Shown piece after piece: positions 21,365-33,716 of a stretch of 64,000 nt of DNA. The DNA comes from Eublepharis macularius (lineage: Eukaryota; Chordata; Lepidosauria; Squamata; Eublepharidae): positions 33,547,001 through 33,611,000 of the forward strand of contig NC_072807.1 in NCBI RefSeq assembly GCF_028583425.1, written 5' to 3'. A program made the position numbers and the translations under genes. The notes below the pieces were generated by a model. That model saw only the letters and a program-made list of their open reading frames with translations. It was not told the origin of the DNA and ran no database searches. Numbering within the stretch: the first letter of the stretch is position 1; the number at the start of each line of letters is the position of its first letter.

Positions 21365-22050
21365 AACAGTGTGGTGTAGTGGTTAGACTTGGACTGGAGA
21401 AACTGAGTTCAAATTCCCACTTGCTGGGGGACCTTTGGCCAGTCACTCCACCTCCCACAAGAGGGGAGAACCTCCATGCGCAGTCCTCCTGAATCAGCTT
21501 GTAGCCGAGGGGGGCATTGGGCGGCTTGGCCCTCTCGGGCTTGTTTTAGGCCCCCAAATTTTCAGTTTTCCTTTTTCAAAGATAAATATAACCCCTTCGC
21601 TTAGGAAGATAGCAAGGAAAAAGATCACAGACTCACAGCCCGAGGCGTACCTTAGCTCCCCTGCAGCTGTTGAAATCTCAAACCTGTTGGATGTCAGAAA
21701 GCGGCACAAACATAGACTGAACTCCTTGTTCTATTCTCCCCCTTCACAAACAGAGTGGGGGTTATCTAAGGTAAATGCTTCTCATTCAGCCAAAGACAAA
21801 GCCCCCACCCTGGCTTGGGAGCTGCAAGGGAGAGAAAACAGCCTCCTGGTCTTTTTATCAGACCTTTTCCATTTACCGGTTGGGACCAAACCGTGTTGAT
21901 TTGCATGCAAGACTCGTGACCATAAATTTCCAGGGAGAGGGGGGAAAAAATAGATCATTCTCCACCCAATCTACCTCACAGGGTTGTAAGGATAAAATGG
22001 AGGATGAGAGAACTATATCTGCCATCCTTGAAGGATGAAAACGTGCTAGG
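21365..22050 (+). repeat. SINE head and tail separated by about 480 bp
   Basis: The head GTGTGGTGTAGTGGTTAGAC with GGGACCTTTGGCCAGTCACT ends near 21455. The matching tail CTACCTCACAGGGTTGTAAG followed by GATAAAATGGAGGATGAGAG starts near 21965. The DNA between is not recognised and may be a later insertion. Confidence 0.5.
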
Positions 22051-22059
22051 ATAGATAGA

Positions 22060-23835
22060 AATGTCACTTCAGACCTCCCCAGTTAGCAATCTTCTGCATG
22101 GACAGATTGACAGATAGGTCACGGAGTCCCCAGTTGGAATCCTGCTTCAGCCACAAACTCACAAAACGTGAACACCCGCCCTCTGCATCATTGGCCAACT
22201 CTACAAGGTGATTGTTAGGGCACAAAAGAGACATGAAGCACTTCTCTGAACCCCGGAAAGCTCTTTCAAAATGCCAAGTGTTCTCATACAGGCAGGAAAA
22301 TTCTGACACATCCTAACAGCTGCCAAAGGAAAATTTGAGGACTTATCTGCAAACACCCCCAATTTGGCAAGGCCAATATATTTCCCCTCCAGGAGCTGAA
22401 AAGCAGCAAAGTATCCTTCGTCTATATCACCATTTCTGTCTAAGCAAAAGGCATATTAACAAAGAATGTTCTTGATCGGGCCAGAGAAAACAAGCGCAAC
22501 CTGGCTGGTGAGAAAATGTTCACTTTGCAGCAGTCGCAACCCGCATGTATGTGTGTACATCTGTTTGTAAGAAAGAGCCAACATGCAGTCACCTTATGAA
22601 TGAAACCAGGGGCCCGTCTCTGGATAAATGTGATGAGTGGCATGTGCATTGAACGTAACTTGAAAACGATTCAATGCAAGTATAAAGAAAAACCAAACGT
22701 ACTCTGTGAACGGATTGTATGCGCATTTGTTGTTACGTGTGAACCAGTCTTGGATCTCTTGGTGGACAGCCGTAAGAACTTCAAGAAGCAAGGTACCAAC
22801 TCTGCCCTGTTCTTCCCAAGGCCTTCATCGTAGCTCCCACCCTCCACTTTCTTGGACTCACGGTGCCTCCCCCTCCCCCACCGTGTAACTCTGCACCTTT
22901 CTGCAAGGTCCCCCTCCCTTGGCTCCGAACAAAGCTCTTCACTGTGTGCCCGAAGCAGAATTCTCCTCTCCTAAGCAGGCAAACAAAAGAGGCTCAGAGG
23001 TGAATGCCTGTTGTACCTCCATAATCAATCCAGCAGACCCGGCGCATTAGGCCACGGCGGACAGACGGTGCTCAGAAAAGCATTCATTCATGGCCAGAAA
23101 GACATCAACCCTACCTAAGAGTTACACAGAATATTATTAAACATTCAAGGGCTGAAAATGAAGCTACGGCTGCTAGGTATTGATGGCTGAAGGAGGATCA
23201 GTCAAGCAAAGGAAGGTGAAATGGCACCTCCATGTACGGAGGCAGTCTATCTCTGAATACCACCTGCTGGAAAAAACCATAGGGGGAAGACTTTGGCATC
23301 TGTGCCCAGCTTGTAGGCTTTCTGGGGGGTGGGTATGAGGTTGGCATCGTGCTAGGATGCTGGCCAAGACGGGTGCATTGGCCTGATCCTAACAGGCTCT
23401 TCTGATGTTTCATCAACTTAGTAACGTGATTTCAAATGCTGCAATCAGCTAAAAAGGAACCCCTGGCTAATCAGGCCCTAGGTTTTAAAAAATTCTTTTC
23501 AATACAAGCACTTACAAACATTATACAAGGTGCAATCTTAGGCGAGGTAATTTTAGCTACACAACAGAGAAGAGAGACTGCCTTCAATGCACTATTGTCT
23601 ACATACAAAGGGTGGCATAAAAATGTATAGCTAGATTTGACCCCAAGAATGTTCTGGGGGGGGGTCCACTGACCCGCCTCCCAAGAGTATGTTTGCAAAG
23701 AATGCAGGGGAGGGCAGGAAAGGTGGCTTAAGCAAGTGCTACTCTGTTTGCGCTAGATATCCTTTTCTCATGCGATCCAGCTTGCGCATTCCATTTTGCA
23801 CCTGCAGTTTGAAAACTTCTAATAAGTGCATCAGG
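22060..23835. other. Intronic/intergenic DNA, nothing supported
   Basis: No exon or clear repeat identified. Minus-strand frame 22594-22791 is weakly protein-like but lacks convincing splice sites. Confidence 0.35.
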
Positions 23836-23837
23836 CT

Positions 23838-23969
23838 TTTGAGTCCAGCGGCACCTTAGAGACCAACAAAATTTTCAGGGTATAAACTTCTGAGAGTCAC
23901 ATCTCCCTTCTTAGGGACTCAAATCCTGCTGTTCTACAGTAGACCAACGCGGCTGTCCACCTAAAACTA
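23838..23969. repeat. Fold-back repeat, short copy
   Basis: GAGTCCAGCGGCACCTTAGA followed by GACCAACAAAATTTTCAGGG, and the tail CTGCTGTTCTACAGTAGACC AACGCGGC (split here). Right arm mostly lost. Confidence 0.75.
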
Positions 23970-25133
23970 TAATAGTCCACAGGTGAAAAACACTTCTTAG
24001 TGGTCACTGCATAACTTTTTGAGCAACCTGTGTCATTGGTAAAGAAAGCATCGCGTGAAGGAATACTTACTTAATTTCTTCACCTTGAAAGAATCAGCTA
24101 CAAGGCACACCAGCGGAAGCACCCACTAAAAAGGGGGCCAATAATCCCCCCTCTCCATGTATGCCCTCTTACCCCTTGGGTCCTACAACTGCCTGCACCC
24201 TCTTGGACGTTCATTAACACTCCAGCCAAGGAAATGTGCCCAAACCGCCCCTTTGCCACTTCTCCCATCTTACCTGCCTCCCCGCTTTTGCTTCTGGGGT
24301 GCGATGCCAGGGCAGGTGAACCCTGAACTGATCCTGATAGAGCTGGCATGAGGAAAGTCTAGGAGAAGACTCCTGTAGAGAGGCAGGAAGGAAGAAAAAG
24401 TAAGAAACTCGGGCCCACTCGGAGAAGCAAGTTTCAGGTGGGTAGCTTGGTTGGTCTGTAGTCGGAGCAGGCGAGGATCGCAGGTGGAACTTGAAGGATG
24501 TGCGAGCCCTCACCTGTCTGATAAAGAGAGGCCAGGAACCACTTCAGGCTGGTCGGGCTGAGCAAACAGGTGGAGGAATTCCAGTGTTTACTCCCGGTCG
24601 GTCGGAGCCCAGGAAAGGACGGCTTCCCAACCCCAAGGGGCAGGTGGAGGGACACACCAGCACAGGCAGCAAAGAAGCTCTTTTCGCTCAAGTGTTTTGT
24701 TGCCAGGGAACCAACTATGAGGAGTGATGGTGGGAGGGGAGATGGGATGGCAGCCGGAGGCCCATTCAGGGCACCTGAGACCAGGAATGCAGGGAGAGCG
24801 CTCCTGAAAAGGAGGTCTTGGAGGGCCAGGTGTTCTACGTATCGATTGGCTTTTTTAGGCACTGGCAGACATAGGTAAAGAACAGAGGCTAGGAAGGGGT
24901 GTGTGCATTTGTGGGGTAGATTTGGCTTCCCTTTCCTCTGTAGCAAATACGGATCACCATACCTATTTAGTCCTTCACCCTATAGTTCCAGCAGGAAATC
25001 TACCTTTAAGTTTGGGAAGTGCTGCTTCTAAGATTATACGCTTAACCATACAAATGCCTCGTGTTTTTTTTTTTAAGAATCAATTGTTTTTTAAGCTGAG
25101 AAAAACACTCTGGGGAGAAGGTGCTTCATGACG
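23970..25133. other. Intronic/intergenic DNA, nothing supported
   Basis: Minus-strand open frame 24434-24946 is long (170 codons) but has no recognisable family or coding signature. No repeats identified with confidence. Confidence 0.35.
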
Positions 25134-25560
25134 TCACAGGGTATGAGCTTCCGAGAGTCAAAGCTTTCTTCTTTGGTTACTTCAGGGAGCTTTGGCACGT
25201 GAACGTTCAGACCCTGGAAAATCTCAACGGTCTTTAAGGTGCGACTGGCCTCAGATCTTGCTCTTCAACTGCAGACGAACACAGTTACCCACCCGTGCAC
25301 TGAGCACTGCTCTGCACACTGCACAGCACAGCCCCTCTTGCTTTATTCTGGCAGCACTCAGGACATTGAAAAAGGGCAGCTCTCCCAAAGAGAAAATGTA
25401 CTGGCCACGGAGAGTTCTTCTGATAACATTGGAGTTAGCCGTGTTAGTCTGTAGTTGCAAAATAGTAGAGTCCAGTTACACCTTTAAGACCAACCAACTT
25501 TATGGTAGCATAAGCTTTCGAGAGCCACAGCTCTCTTCATCAGATACTGGATGCTTGAAA
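25134..25560. repeat. Two adjacent fold-back repeat copies
   Basis: Copy one (about 25134-25290) holds GGGTATGAGCTTCCGAGAGT and CTTTAAGGTGCGACTGGCCT. Copy two (about 25423-25560) holds GTGTTAGTCTGTAGTTGCAA, CACCTTTAAGACCAACCAAC and TAGCATAAGCTTTCGAGAGC. Confidence 0.75.
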
Positions 25561-25756
25561 GAGCATCTGTCAGAGGAAAGCATCTCTGGTAGCAGAATGG
25601 ATGTGCTGAGCTCAACCCAGTTGTGCTGTTTGCCTGTTTCAGTTTCCAGACTTCACCTGCTTCTCTTTAGATAGCAACGTTTACTTCAAACGGCGGGTTC
25701 AAGTAAGCTCGTCTCGGCTCCTCCCACCAGCTCCACACCCAGCTCTATATGCAGCC

Positions 25757-25981
25757 AGTGTGGTGGTGTAGTTGGAGTGTGAGGCTAGGATCTGGGAGAG
25801 CCAGGTTCGAATTCTGACTCTCCGCAATAGAAGCTTCCTGGGTGACTTTGGGCCAGTCACACACTCACACAAGCCTACCCCACAGGGTTGTTTGTGTGAG
25901 GATAAAATGGAGGAGAGAACAACATAAGCAACTTTGAGTCTCCGCTGGAAAGAAAGATGAGATATAAATGAATTAAATAAG
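25757..25981 (+). repeat. tRNA-derived SINE, full length
   Basis: Head GCCAGTGTGGTGGTGTAGTT, B-box-like CAGGTTCGAATTCTGACTC, core TTTGGGCCAGTCACACACTC, ACCCCACAGGGTTGTTTGTG, and tail AGATATAAATGAATTAAATAA. Confidence 0.88.
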
Positions 25982-26400
25982 ATTGTGGTAAACAGGCCTT
26001 GCTAGCTATTTCTTGAAGGAGCTGTTGCTGACCATTGAGCTGGGGTGGGGGCAGACTCCCCCCTCCAAGTCCACCAGTATATTTGGACAGGACCAGTGTA
26101 CATGTCAACGGAGCTTTCACCCCACAGTGGCCCCCAGATTCTCCCCAAAGGGTACAGGAGCAGCACAAATTAGGCAATTCGCATGCACAGAAAGTACAAA
26201 AGTATCTGGCATATGGAAGGGGGTGGTGTATCATGCATTTGAAGGTGTACTAATTTTAGCACACAAGTGCTGAATCCAAGAAAGGGGGGCAGTGGCGTGC
26301 CTGGATGAAAGTTCTGTGTGGCAGGAAAGTCAGAAAAGGACCTCAAGACGTTTCAATCAAAGGACATGGAGGGAAAGTCAAAACATCACCAGAGCATCTC

Positions 26401-26412
26401 GCCCCCCCCCAT
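26401..26412. other. C-rich tract with little else around
   Basis: The stretch 25982-26512 has no supported gene or repeat apart from this C-rich run. Confidence 0.4.
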
Positions 26413-26512
26413 CAGTGCTTCCCTCTGGTGTTCAGCTGTAAGAACTGCAAGCCAATTGGGAATCAAGAGGATGTTGCTAGCACTATTATAATTATGAAGA
26501 TGCATTGTATTT

Positions 26513-26738
26513 AATTTTATTTCATTATTTCCTGCTTTTTTCTCCCTAATGGGCACCCAAAGCCACTTACGTCATTCTCCTCCATTTTATCCTCACAACC
26601 ACCCAGTGACGTAGTTTGGGTTAAACGTTTGTGATCGGCTCAAGGACACCCTGCGGGCTTCCATGGCAGAGTGGGGATTCGAACCTGTGTCCCCTAGATC
26701 CTAGTCCAACACTGTAACCGTTACACCCTGCTGCTCAT
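26513..26738 (-). repeat. tRNA-derived SINE
   Basis: Plus view: ATTTTATCCTCACAACCACC, GGGGATTCGAACCTGTGTCC and CAACACTGTAACCGTTACACC. Minus orientation. Confidence 0.85.
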
Positions 26739-26837
26739 TATCAACCCTAACTGGCCTATTAATTTAATGTTCATTTCACTGTTGAGAAGTAGGGCTATGG
26801 TCAACCCAGCTAGCTAAAGTTACTGACTTATTGACTG

Positions 26838-27045
26838 ATAGCCAGTGTTGCGGTTCCAGATGGGCTGAACCGGAACTAAGAGCTGGGTTCAAATCAGCCA
26901 TGAAGGTTATTGGGTGACTGGGGGCCAGTCACATTTGCTCTTTCAGCCCCACCTACCTCACAGGGTTGCTGTGAGGATATAAGAGAAGAGAGAACTATGT
27001 ACATCCCGCTGTGTTCCTCAGAAGAATGGATAAAAAGTACATGAT
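26838..27045 (+). repeat. tRNA-derived SINE, diverged head
   Basis: GCTGGGTTCAAATCAGCCAT, GGGTGACTGGGGGCCAGTCA and CTACCTCACAGGGTTGCTGT, ending near AATGGATAAAAAGTA. Confidence 0.8.
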
Positions 27046-27730
27046 TTTGTTTCTATGTAGACAGAGTATCTGAAAAATAGGACGTCTCCCAACTAATCGG
27101 TTCCAGATTTTTTCCCTTCAGCAATTGTCTACTTTTGGAGGCCTTTAAATTTCCTGAAGGAGGCAGCCTCAGAAGTATGAGGAAATTCCTTATCAACCCA
27201 GAAAGACAACCAAGTGGTCTCAACAAGCCGTTTCTGTCTCATGAGGAACTCCCTTCTTTTCCGTAATACTTGTGCAAGCAGACATGACTATTGCTATTTG
27301 GGGGTTGTTTACGCCACACCCCAAAATCATATATAACAAAGTGGACATTTTAGGAAATCTAGGAATTCCTCCTTCCCAATCTGCATAACTGTAATTGCAT
27401 AATCGTAGGCAAGACTGGGCCAATACTGTGACTTCTTTATCTGTATGAGGGAAATTGTGGGCACATGCTCACGGATCTATACTGTTCCAGACTAACCATG
27501 TTAGTCTATTGCACCAAACCAGAAGACCAGTGGCTCCTTAAAGAGCAACTACAGTCATTCCAGCAAGAGTTCTCATGTCATCTGAGGAAATTCTGTATAA
27601 ATTCTGTATACTCTGTAAATTAAAACTGTTTTAATTTGTACTGTGCTTGTTCTGCCTTATCTCCTTACTGATATAAACAGCCCTCTTTATCTTTGATTTC
27701 CCTTGGCCATTGTAAGAAAGAGAGTGAGAA
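27046..27730. other. Intergenic/intronic DNA, nothing supported
   Basis: A degenerate fold-back tail may lie near 27488-27560 (ACCATGTTAGTCTATTGCAC). Nothing else recognised. Confidence 0.35.
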
Positions 27731-27737
27731 TTCTGTC

Positions 27738-27905
27738 TTAGAGGGAAGTGTTGGATTAGGATTCTGTAAGACCCGAGTTCAAATCCTCACTCGGTCATGA
27801 AACTATCTGGCTGAACTTGGGCTAGTAATCATCTCTCAGCTGACCCCACCTGACCAGCCTGTTATACAAAACTGAAGGGGGTGTATAAACCTTGAGGTTG
27901 CCAAA
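27738..27905 (+). repeat. SINE, old copy
   Basis: GACCCGAGTTCAAATCCTCA, GGCTGAACTTGGGCTAGTAA and a degraded tail near 27890. Confidence 0.65.
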
Positions 27906-28129
27906 GAAAGGATTTAAATCAGGGCTGTCACTCGGTTCAAGCAATCTTGTTTCATTTTATATGTTTCAACTGATCTCCTTAAATCTTTGTATCAATAGTT
28001 TTTAAAAATGGGTTTACTATCAGATAATGCATGTTTCCCCAAGCACGTAAAAAGTGGCATTCCCTTTCTCACATAGGAGAAAGCACTTCGTCTCCAAGCA
28101 TCGATATATCTCCTATGATTTGTTGGCAA

Positions 28130-28215
28130 GTTGTAATGAGATCGTTTTTATATTCATCTGTAAACCGTTTTGAATATTTAATATAAAAGTCCATCTCTCT
28201 CTCTCTCTCTCTCTA
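28130..28215 (+). repeat. LINE-like tail plus (CT)n
   Basis: CATCTGTAAACCGTTTTGAA followed by TATTTAATATAAAAGTCC is the CR1/L2-like end. A (CT)n run follows at about 28193-28213. Confidence 0.5.
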
Positions 28216-28967
28216 AATATATTTAAATTGTAAGTACTTTTTTAGCAACTCGATTTTTTAAACTGATCAAACCAGTTAATCTGCCATACGATGCAGGCCT
28301 TTTACAAATGAAACGTTTCTGAAACATACCATGTTTTCATGCACACAGTGTGCCCCGCACCCCGATCTAATTTGGTCAAGCCCTGAAAATCCCACTATAT
28401 GGTAAGTTAAGAGGAGGGAAGAATTAACACAAGGCCTCTACAATCTATAAAAACTGTAAAATTTATGATCTCCCACCACCTTAGATACAGCACTGGTACT
28501 TTTCTCTTTTATAAGGATACTTACCATTCCAGAGCAAGTGAAGTCTTCTAGATATCCCGTGAAATTGGATGCAAACGAAAATTTGGAGGCCCGTTTCCAT
28601 CCAACCGGACTGGTTCAACGGCAGGAAGGGCCACTCCCTCTAGGGTCTGCTATGTAAACCTCACAAACAACTGGGTATTAAGAGCTCTTCTAAGAAGCAA
28701 ACCTGGGCGGTCGCTAAAAGGATTTGGGAACTGGTTCTTCCAAACACACACACACACACGGTGTCAAGCCTTCCCTTAGCCCCAAGTCAGCAGTAGGCTT
28801 AACGGAGAGGAAAGCTTTGGCTCCTGCAAAATAAATTCTCCATCTTGAGCCCTGCTTGGACTGCATCACAGATGCGCATTTGTTTCCGAATGAGTGGAAA
28901 CTCTGCCACACGCCCCCGAGCCAGAATAGCTCTGTACGTTTCATTCATTTAGATAACAAAATTGAAT
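28216..28967. other. Intergenic/intronic DNA, nothing supported
   Basis: AT-rich. It contains a short (CA)n at 28743-28759. No exon supported. Confidence 0.4.
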
Positions 28968-29290
28968 GAGTGGAAAAGAGCAAGAGTCCAGTAGCACCTA
29001 TAAAACTAACAACATTTGTGGTAGGGATGAGCTTTTGTGAGTCACAGCTCACTTCTTCAGATACAGCTCGAATGTGAGTCCATCTGTCTTTATATCTTGG
29101 AGAGTGGAGTGATTATAGAAGCTAAATGACAATAGCAGGCATGATTGGATAGGGTGGGGTATGCAGAGGCATAGTGGGTGTGGAGAAATCAGCACTGGCA
29201 ATGAGTCAGGAAGCCTAGATCTTGATTCAGTCCAGGTGGATGCATTGTCCTGAGCTTTGTTATCAGTTGCAAAAAACCGAATGAGAAAAT
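28968..29290. repeat. Fold-back repeat, long form, partial
   Basis: Left end GAGCAAGAGTCCAGTAGCAC; interior GTCCATCTGTCTTTATATCT and AGCAGGCATGATTGGATAGG match the centre of 6652-7075. The right inverted end is missing. Confidence 0.75.
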
Positions 29291-29491
29291 CGAAGTACTC
29301 ATCAATCTTTCTAGACTGAGGATCCCCTTCAAACCCTCTGGGAGCTGCATGGGGGACCCAAGTGTGTCTCACGAAACTTGCAGGACAGGAAGAAGAGGAG
29401 CCAAAGTTATGACCTCAGCAGTGGAGAGGGGGATCCCCACACAGCAAGAATTTCAGTGAATTGACTGGTGGGGCGTAGCCAGATTGGGCTA

Positions 29492-29690
29492 GGAAAAGAG
29501 AGAGTAAAGGACTAGGATTTGGGAGACCCGAGTTCGAACCCCTGCTCTGCCAGGGAAGCTCACTGGGTGACCTTGGGCCAGTCACATCCACTTAGCCTAA
29601 CCTACTTCACAGGGTTGTTGCGAGGATAAAAAAGAACTACGTACGCTGCCTTGGGTCACTCCTACAGAGAAAGGCATGGTACAGAAAGAA
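29492..29690 (+). repeat. tRNA-derived SINE
   Basis: GACCCGAGTTCGAACCCCTG, GTGACCTTGGGCCAGTCACA and CTACTTCACAGGGTTGTTGC, tail near GAAAGGCATGGTAC. Confidence 0.85.
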
Positions 29691-29739
29691 AAAGGGCAGG
29701 TTTTCGACGGGAGAAGGGCTTCTGAATCCGTCTGTGCTA

Positions 29740-29960
29740 AAACAGAACCTGCCCCACTGCTGAGTGACTGCATCTCTGCGTCCGGCTGCTCCCGTCTGCA
29801 CGCATGCCAGGAGAGTCAGTAGGTGGGGCGCCCTTTGCTTTCTACGCATGCGCACTCGCTGCAGGTGCCTCCAAAAGGCTCTATAAGGACTTGCAACCCG
29901 GCGCATTGGGATCCGCGATGCACTGGAGGGTCCCCCGACTCACGTGCTGAAGACGACTGG
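29740..29960 (-). promoter_or_regulatory. CpG-rich promoter candidate with NRF1-like site
   Basis: CpG dinucleotides are frequent here compared with the flanks. An NRF1-type palindrome (ACGCATGCGCA, near 29843-29853) is present. It lies just past the ARID3B poly(A) signals and upstream of the same-strand synaptotagmin-like gene, so it could be that gene's promoter. Direction is inferred from context only. Confidence 0.4.
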
Positions 29961-30090
29961 TTCAAAAATTCAAGGCAGACAAAAGGAGAGCGAGCAAACC
30001 TCTCTGCGAGGAAGCACAGGAAAGAAACCCACCCACCCCAAAAATGCAGGCCAAGAACACATGCGCAGCCGTCATATGAAGAGGTAGAAG

Positions 30091-30223
30091 TTTATTGGAA
30101 TATAAACATTCAGATAACATGTAAGATAGAAAAAAAATCCCAACAACAACATATACAGACACTTGCTGGAAGGAGACATCTGAGGTATTTATTCACCATC
30201 TAGGCTATCACATTTTATTTTAT
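30091..30223 (-). terminator. ARID3B: Candidate poly(A) signals of ARID3B
   Basis: AATAAA on the minus strand at 30091-30096, again near 30186-30191 and in the AATAAAATAAAATG cluster near 30212-30222. They mark the likely 3' end about 5.7-5.8 kb past the stop codon. Confidence 0.45.
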
Positions 30224-33200
30224 TTCCTTTAAATAGTTAACGATAAACTAGTCACAAGGCTGCTGCTGATCTGGGAAGCAGCTTCTCCTTGGAACCTGCC
30301 CGGAAGCAGCTGAGAAAAGGGCCCTGGGTACCCAACCCCGTTCGCTTGGGAGGGCCCTGAGCGTGCGCTGCAGAGGGAAAGCTGCCTCCCACCCCTCCAG
30401 GATGAGGGAACCATTCCCTTAAGACTTCTGGGACAGCCAGAAAGCGTCGGGGCCCATTTGCTGGACTCAAAGCAGAAGCTCTTTCAGCCGGCACAGACTT
30501 GAATGTATGCAGAAAGTCCCAGTTTCAGTCCTTGGGACCACTGGCTAAAGAAGGCCTTGGGATGAATGGACTGGATAAAAATCGCAGCCCGATACCTTCG
30601 AGAGCAGCTGAGGGTCAAATACTGGGCAAAGAGGGACCCAAACGGTGCAACGTGGTCAGAAGACAGCTTCAAGTTAAGTTCAGCGCCCTCTGAGCAGGTT
30701 TGGGTCTGGACACCCGTGCTTGCCTTGGGCCGAAAACCACGGGGTTGGTTTTTATGCCGCTCCTGCAGGCTGGGACCTTGGTCTGGTGCTTGAATAGGAG
30801 CAGGGAGGGGTGGGGAGACCCACCAAAGGAAACCCAGCATCAAGAAGCAGCAGCCCTTTCTCTCCTATCAAAAGCCCTGAGTGCCATACAATCTTTAAGG
30901 TCAATGGCTGGGATAGAGAGGGCAAAGCTCCGCCCACCCCCAACCACCAGGCCGCCTTTCTGCCACTGGTTCCAAGCATGATCCTGCCCCCTCCCCAAAG
31001 TCTGGTCACAGCAGCAAAGACAGCTTTTCAAAACAAAATCGCAGTCAAAATTACCAGCATCAAAACCAGGATAGAGAACGGGCTTGTGATTTTCACAGTT
31101 TAAACAGCTGACCCAGAAAAAGGGCCCGGAGCGTCGCTGCAGCTTATTTAAAATGAGGTATATATGGTTATAAATCCCAGAACAATCTACTCTTTCCCTG
31201 AACTGGATTCGGACAATCTTTGTCATCCCTGCCTGGTGCTAGTCTAGCCACAAAGCGCAGAGGCATGAAAACTCTTGTGGTGCGGAAACGTTAAAATTTT
31301 TTTTTAAAATGCTGTGATCCCAAGCAGATTTCTGTGCAAGAAAACGCAACGTTAGAAACAAAACGGGGCCAAGGTTAGATGCAAAAGCCGCAGACACTGG
31401 TTTAAACCCTGGCTCAGACCCAAATCTGGTATAAAGCAGGGGTGGCAGCGGCTTGATTTTTTAGCACAAAGGGAGTGCACACTGGTGAAAGTATCGAACA
31501 CTCCCCCCGCCTGGTGCGTCTGTTAAGTCGAGCCAGGATACCAAAGGAAGCTGGGGGGGGGGGAGCACTTGTGGGAAGCAAGAGGCAGGGGTGAGTGGGG
31601 GTTCAGGCCCCCTACCACCAGCACCTATGCACACAAATCTCTGCCCCCCCCCCACTTTAAGTACAGTTGGGATGTACTCGGAAGTAAATAAGTTTGCCCC
31701 AATATTCACGCTTGACCAACACAAGCTGCAACTCACAGTCCTCCTCTTTGACCTCAGAACTTGCAAAGAAAATTCATTCATTCAGGAAAAGCACACCCTT
31801 ACCCCCAAATAAAACTTCTCCCTGGACAATGGCATAAAGTCCTGCATTAGGAAAGAAGGGGGAAATTACAAATTCGGAAACTGGGACCAGTCAAAATAAC
31901 TAGAAATGAAGTTAGGTATGCAAAAGTTTAAGTTGTTTTTGGTAATTCATTTCATTGACTCTGGCTGTAGAATTTTTGCTTTTAAAAAAAGTTGGTTCCA
32001 TTTTGATTAGCCACTAAGGAAGGGAAACTGGGGCTGCCAAACATCGGGGCACTGAGTCTAGAGAGGAGGGGAAGTTTGATCCAAAAACTGCACTGCGTGT
32101 TTTCGGGTTTTTCCTATTGTAAAGAGAACTAGAAACCTGGTTTTTTAAAAAATAGCAGAAGCTATCGGGATTCCGTGTGAACTGCTGCTATAAGTAACAT
32201 TCACCAACGGGGATGCCACAGCCTCTTGCTAAATCTCAATACAAGTAAGACAAATGCAAGGGTGCGCGGGAAGGGAAACTAAACAAGGTATAGATGGCAA
32301 ACCGTCTCAGATAAATAAGGGGGCCCACCACGGGATTATGCAGCTGATTCTGTGTGCTGGAAAAAAGCCAAAGTCCACAGTAGACAGCCCTAAGCATCCA
32401 CCTGCCGAATTTCACTGCCCCCCCAACCAAAAATAGCTAACTGTACAGAAAGCAGCTGTTTCAGTAGATGAAAACCCCGTGGCCTGCTATTGATTCCAAT
32501 GTGCCACGTTGCAGCTAACCACTGATGCACCAAAACTGAAGGCAGCCCTTAGATTTCTGCATCCAGCTTCGGTTCTCCAGCCTGGCTTCTCCTCCGTTTT
32601 CTACCCTTTCCCCCAAGAAACAGACTGCTGTGTTCTTGAGGAGGAACGGACCAAGCAGAAGTCTTGGCAGAGGGGTCCACACCAACGGCTTACAGAAGGA
32701 CAGCTCTCCTCTCCAAACCTGGCGGGGAGGCGCCTGGGAGCTACTTTGCAGCGCGATCCCTTTTTTCACGGTGACTTCAGCGCACTGACACCCAGTAAAG
32801 TTTGTCCTCACCTCCCAGCCAAAGAGGAGCGGCCCGCTGAACCTCAAGCAGCCTGCCTGCTCAGAGAAGAGCTAGCTGTGGCCATGCTGATATGGGGATG
32901 ACCGCTGTGAAGGCTCTGCTGCCGGAGACTGTTCTTGAAAGCCAGCAGAAATCCAACACCACACCCTCGTTCTCCGCTTCTTTTTGTTTAAAAAGGCCAC
33001 ACTGCAAACCGAGCGGGCAACAAATCAAAGGGGCGGGGGGGGGGGGGGTTTGGCGAGAGAACATTAAACGAACGACTCTTTCCCACAAGAGCTTCTTCCA
33101 AACGTCACATTCCACCCAGGAGAGATTTGGGACACGTTTCTACAGAGAAACACACCTGGAAGGTGCCAGAACAGGAAGTCCACCTGGGACTTTCTTCCTT

Positions 33201-33568
33201 GACGAGAGTTATAAAAAGTGGAGCTGGTGTCCTCCCCCGTGGATGTGTCCACGGCAGCTGTTCAGTTCCAAAGAAATTTCTTCTTCACAGGCATATTTTT
33301 TAAAGAAGAAAGCTTGTGAAGATCTCACCTCCCGCCTCTTTTCAGAAGAACCAAGACAGAACAGCAGCTTAAACAATGAACTGAATTTCCAAGAACTGAA
33401 TTTCCAAGATATTGGCCGGGGGGTGGGTGGGGTGGGGGGGTGTCTGCCTTCTCTCTGGAAAGCGACCGCTGCTAACAGTGCGGCTTATATAAAATGGGCG
33501 GGGGGCACTTGGAGTTGTGTTCGGACCCAGCTGTCTTTGAACCAAAGACTCTGATCATTCCTGTCTGA

Positions 33569-33716
33569 GGCTGATTCTGCACACGTTGGATAATGCACTT
33601 TCAATGCACTTTACCAGTCGTTTGAGGTGGATTTTTTGTTCCGCACACAAAAAAAATCCGTTCCAAATGATCTATGAAGAGGATTGGAAGTGCATTATCC
33701 AACGTGTGCGGAATCA
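33569..33716. mobile_element. MITE with GGCTGATTCTGCACACG termini, copy 2
   Basis: Starts GGCTGATTCTGCACACGTTG and ends CAACGTGTGCGGAATCAC, about 148 bp, largely self-complementary at the ends and related to 9115-9309. It sits in the probable ARID3B 3' UTR and would form a hairpin in the transcript. Confidence 0.8.

Noticed and set aside
24434-24946. 170-codon minus-strand open frame
   Set aside because: No domain, no clear exon borders; kept only as an unexplained frame.
32892-33554. 220-codon plus-strand open frame
   Set aside because: Low-complexity, no recognisable domain or splice context, overlaps the probable ARID3B 3' UTR and a poly-G tract; likely chance.
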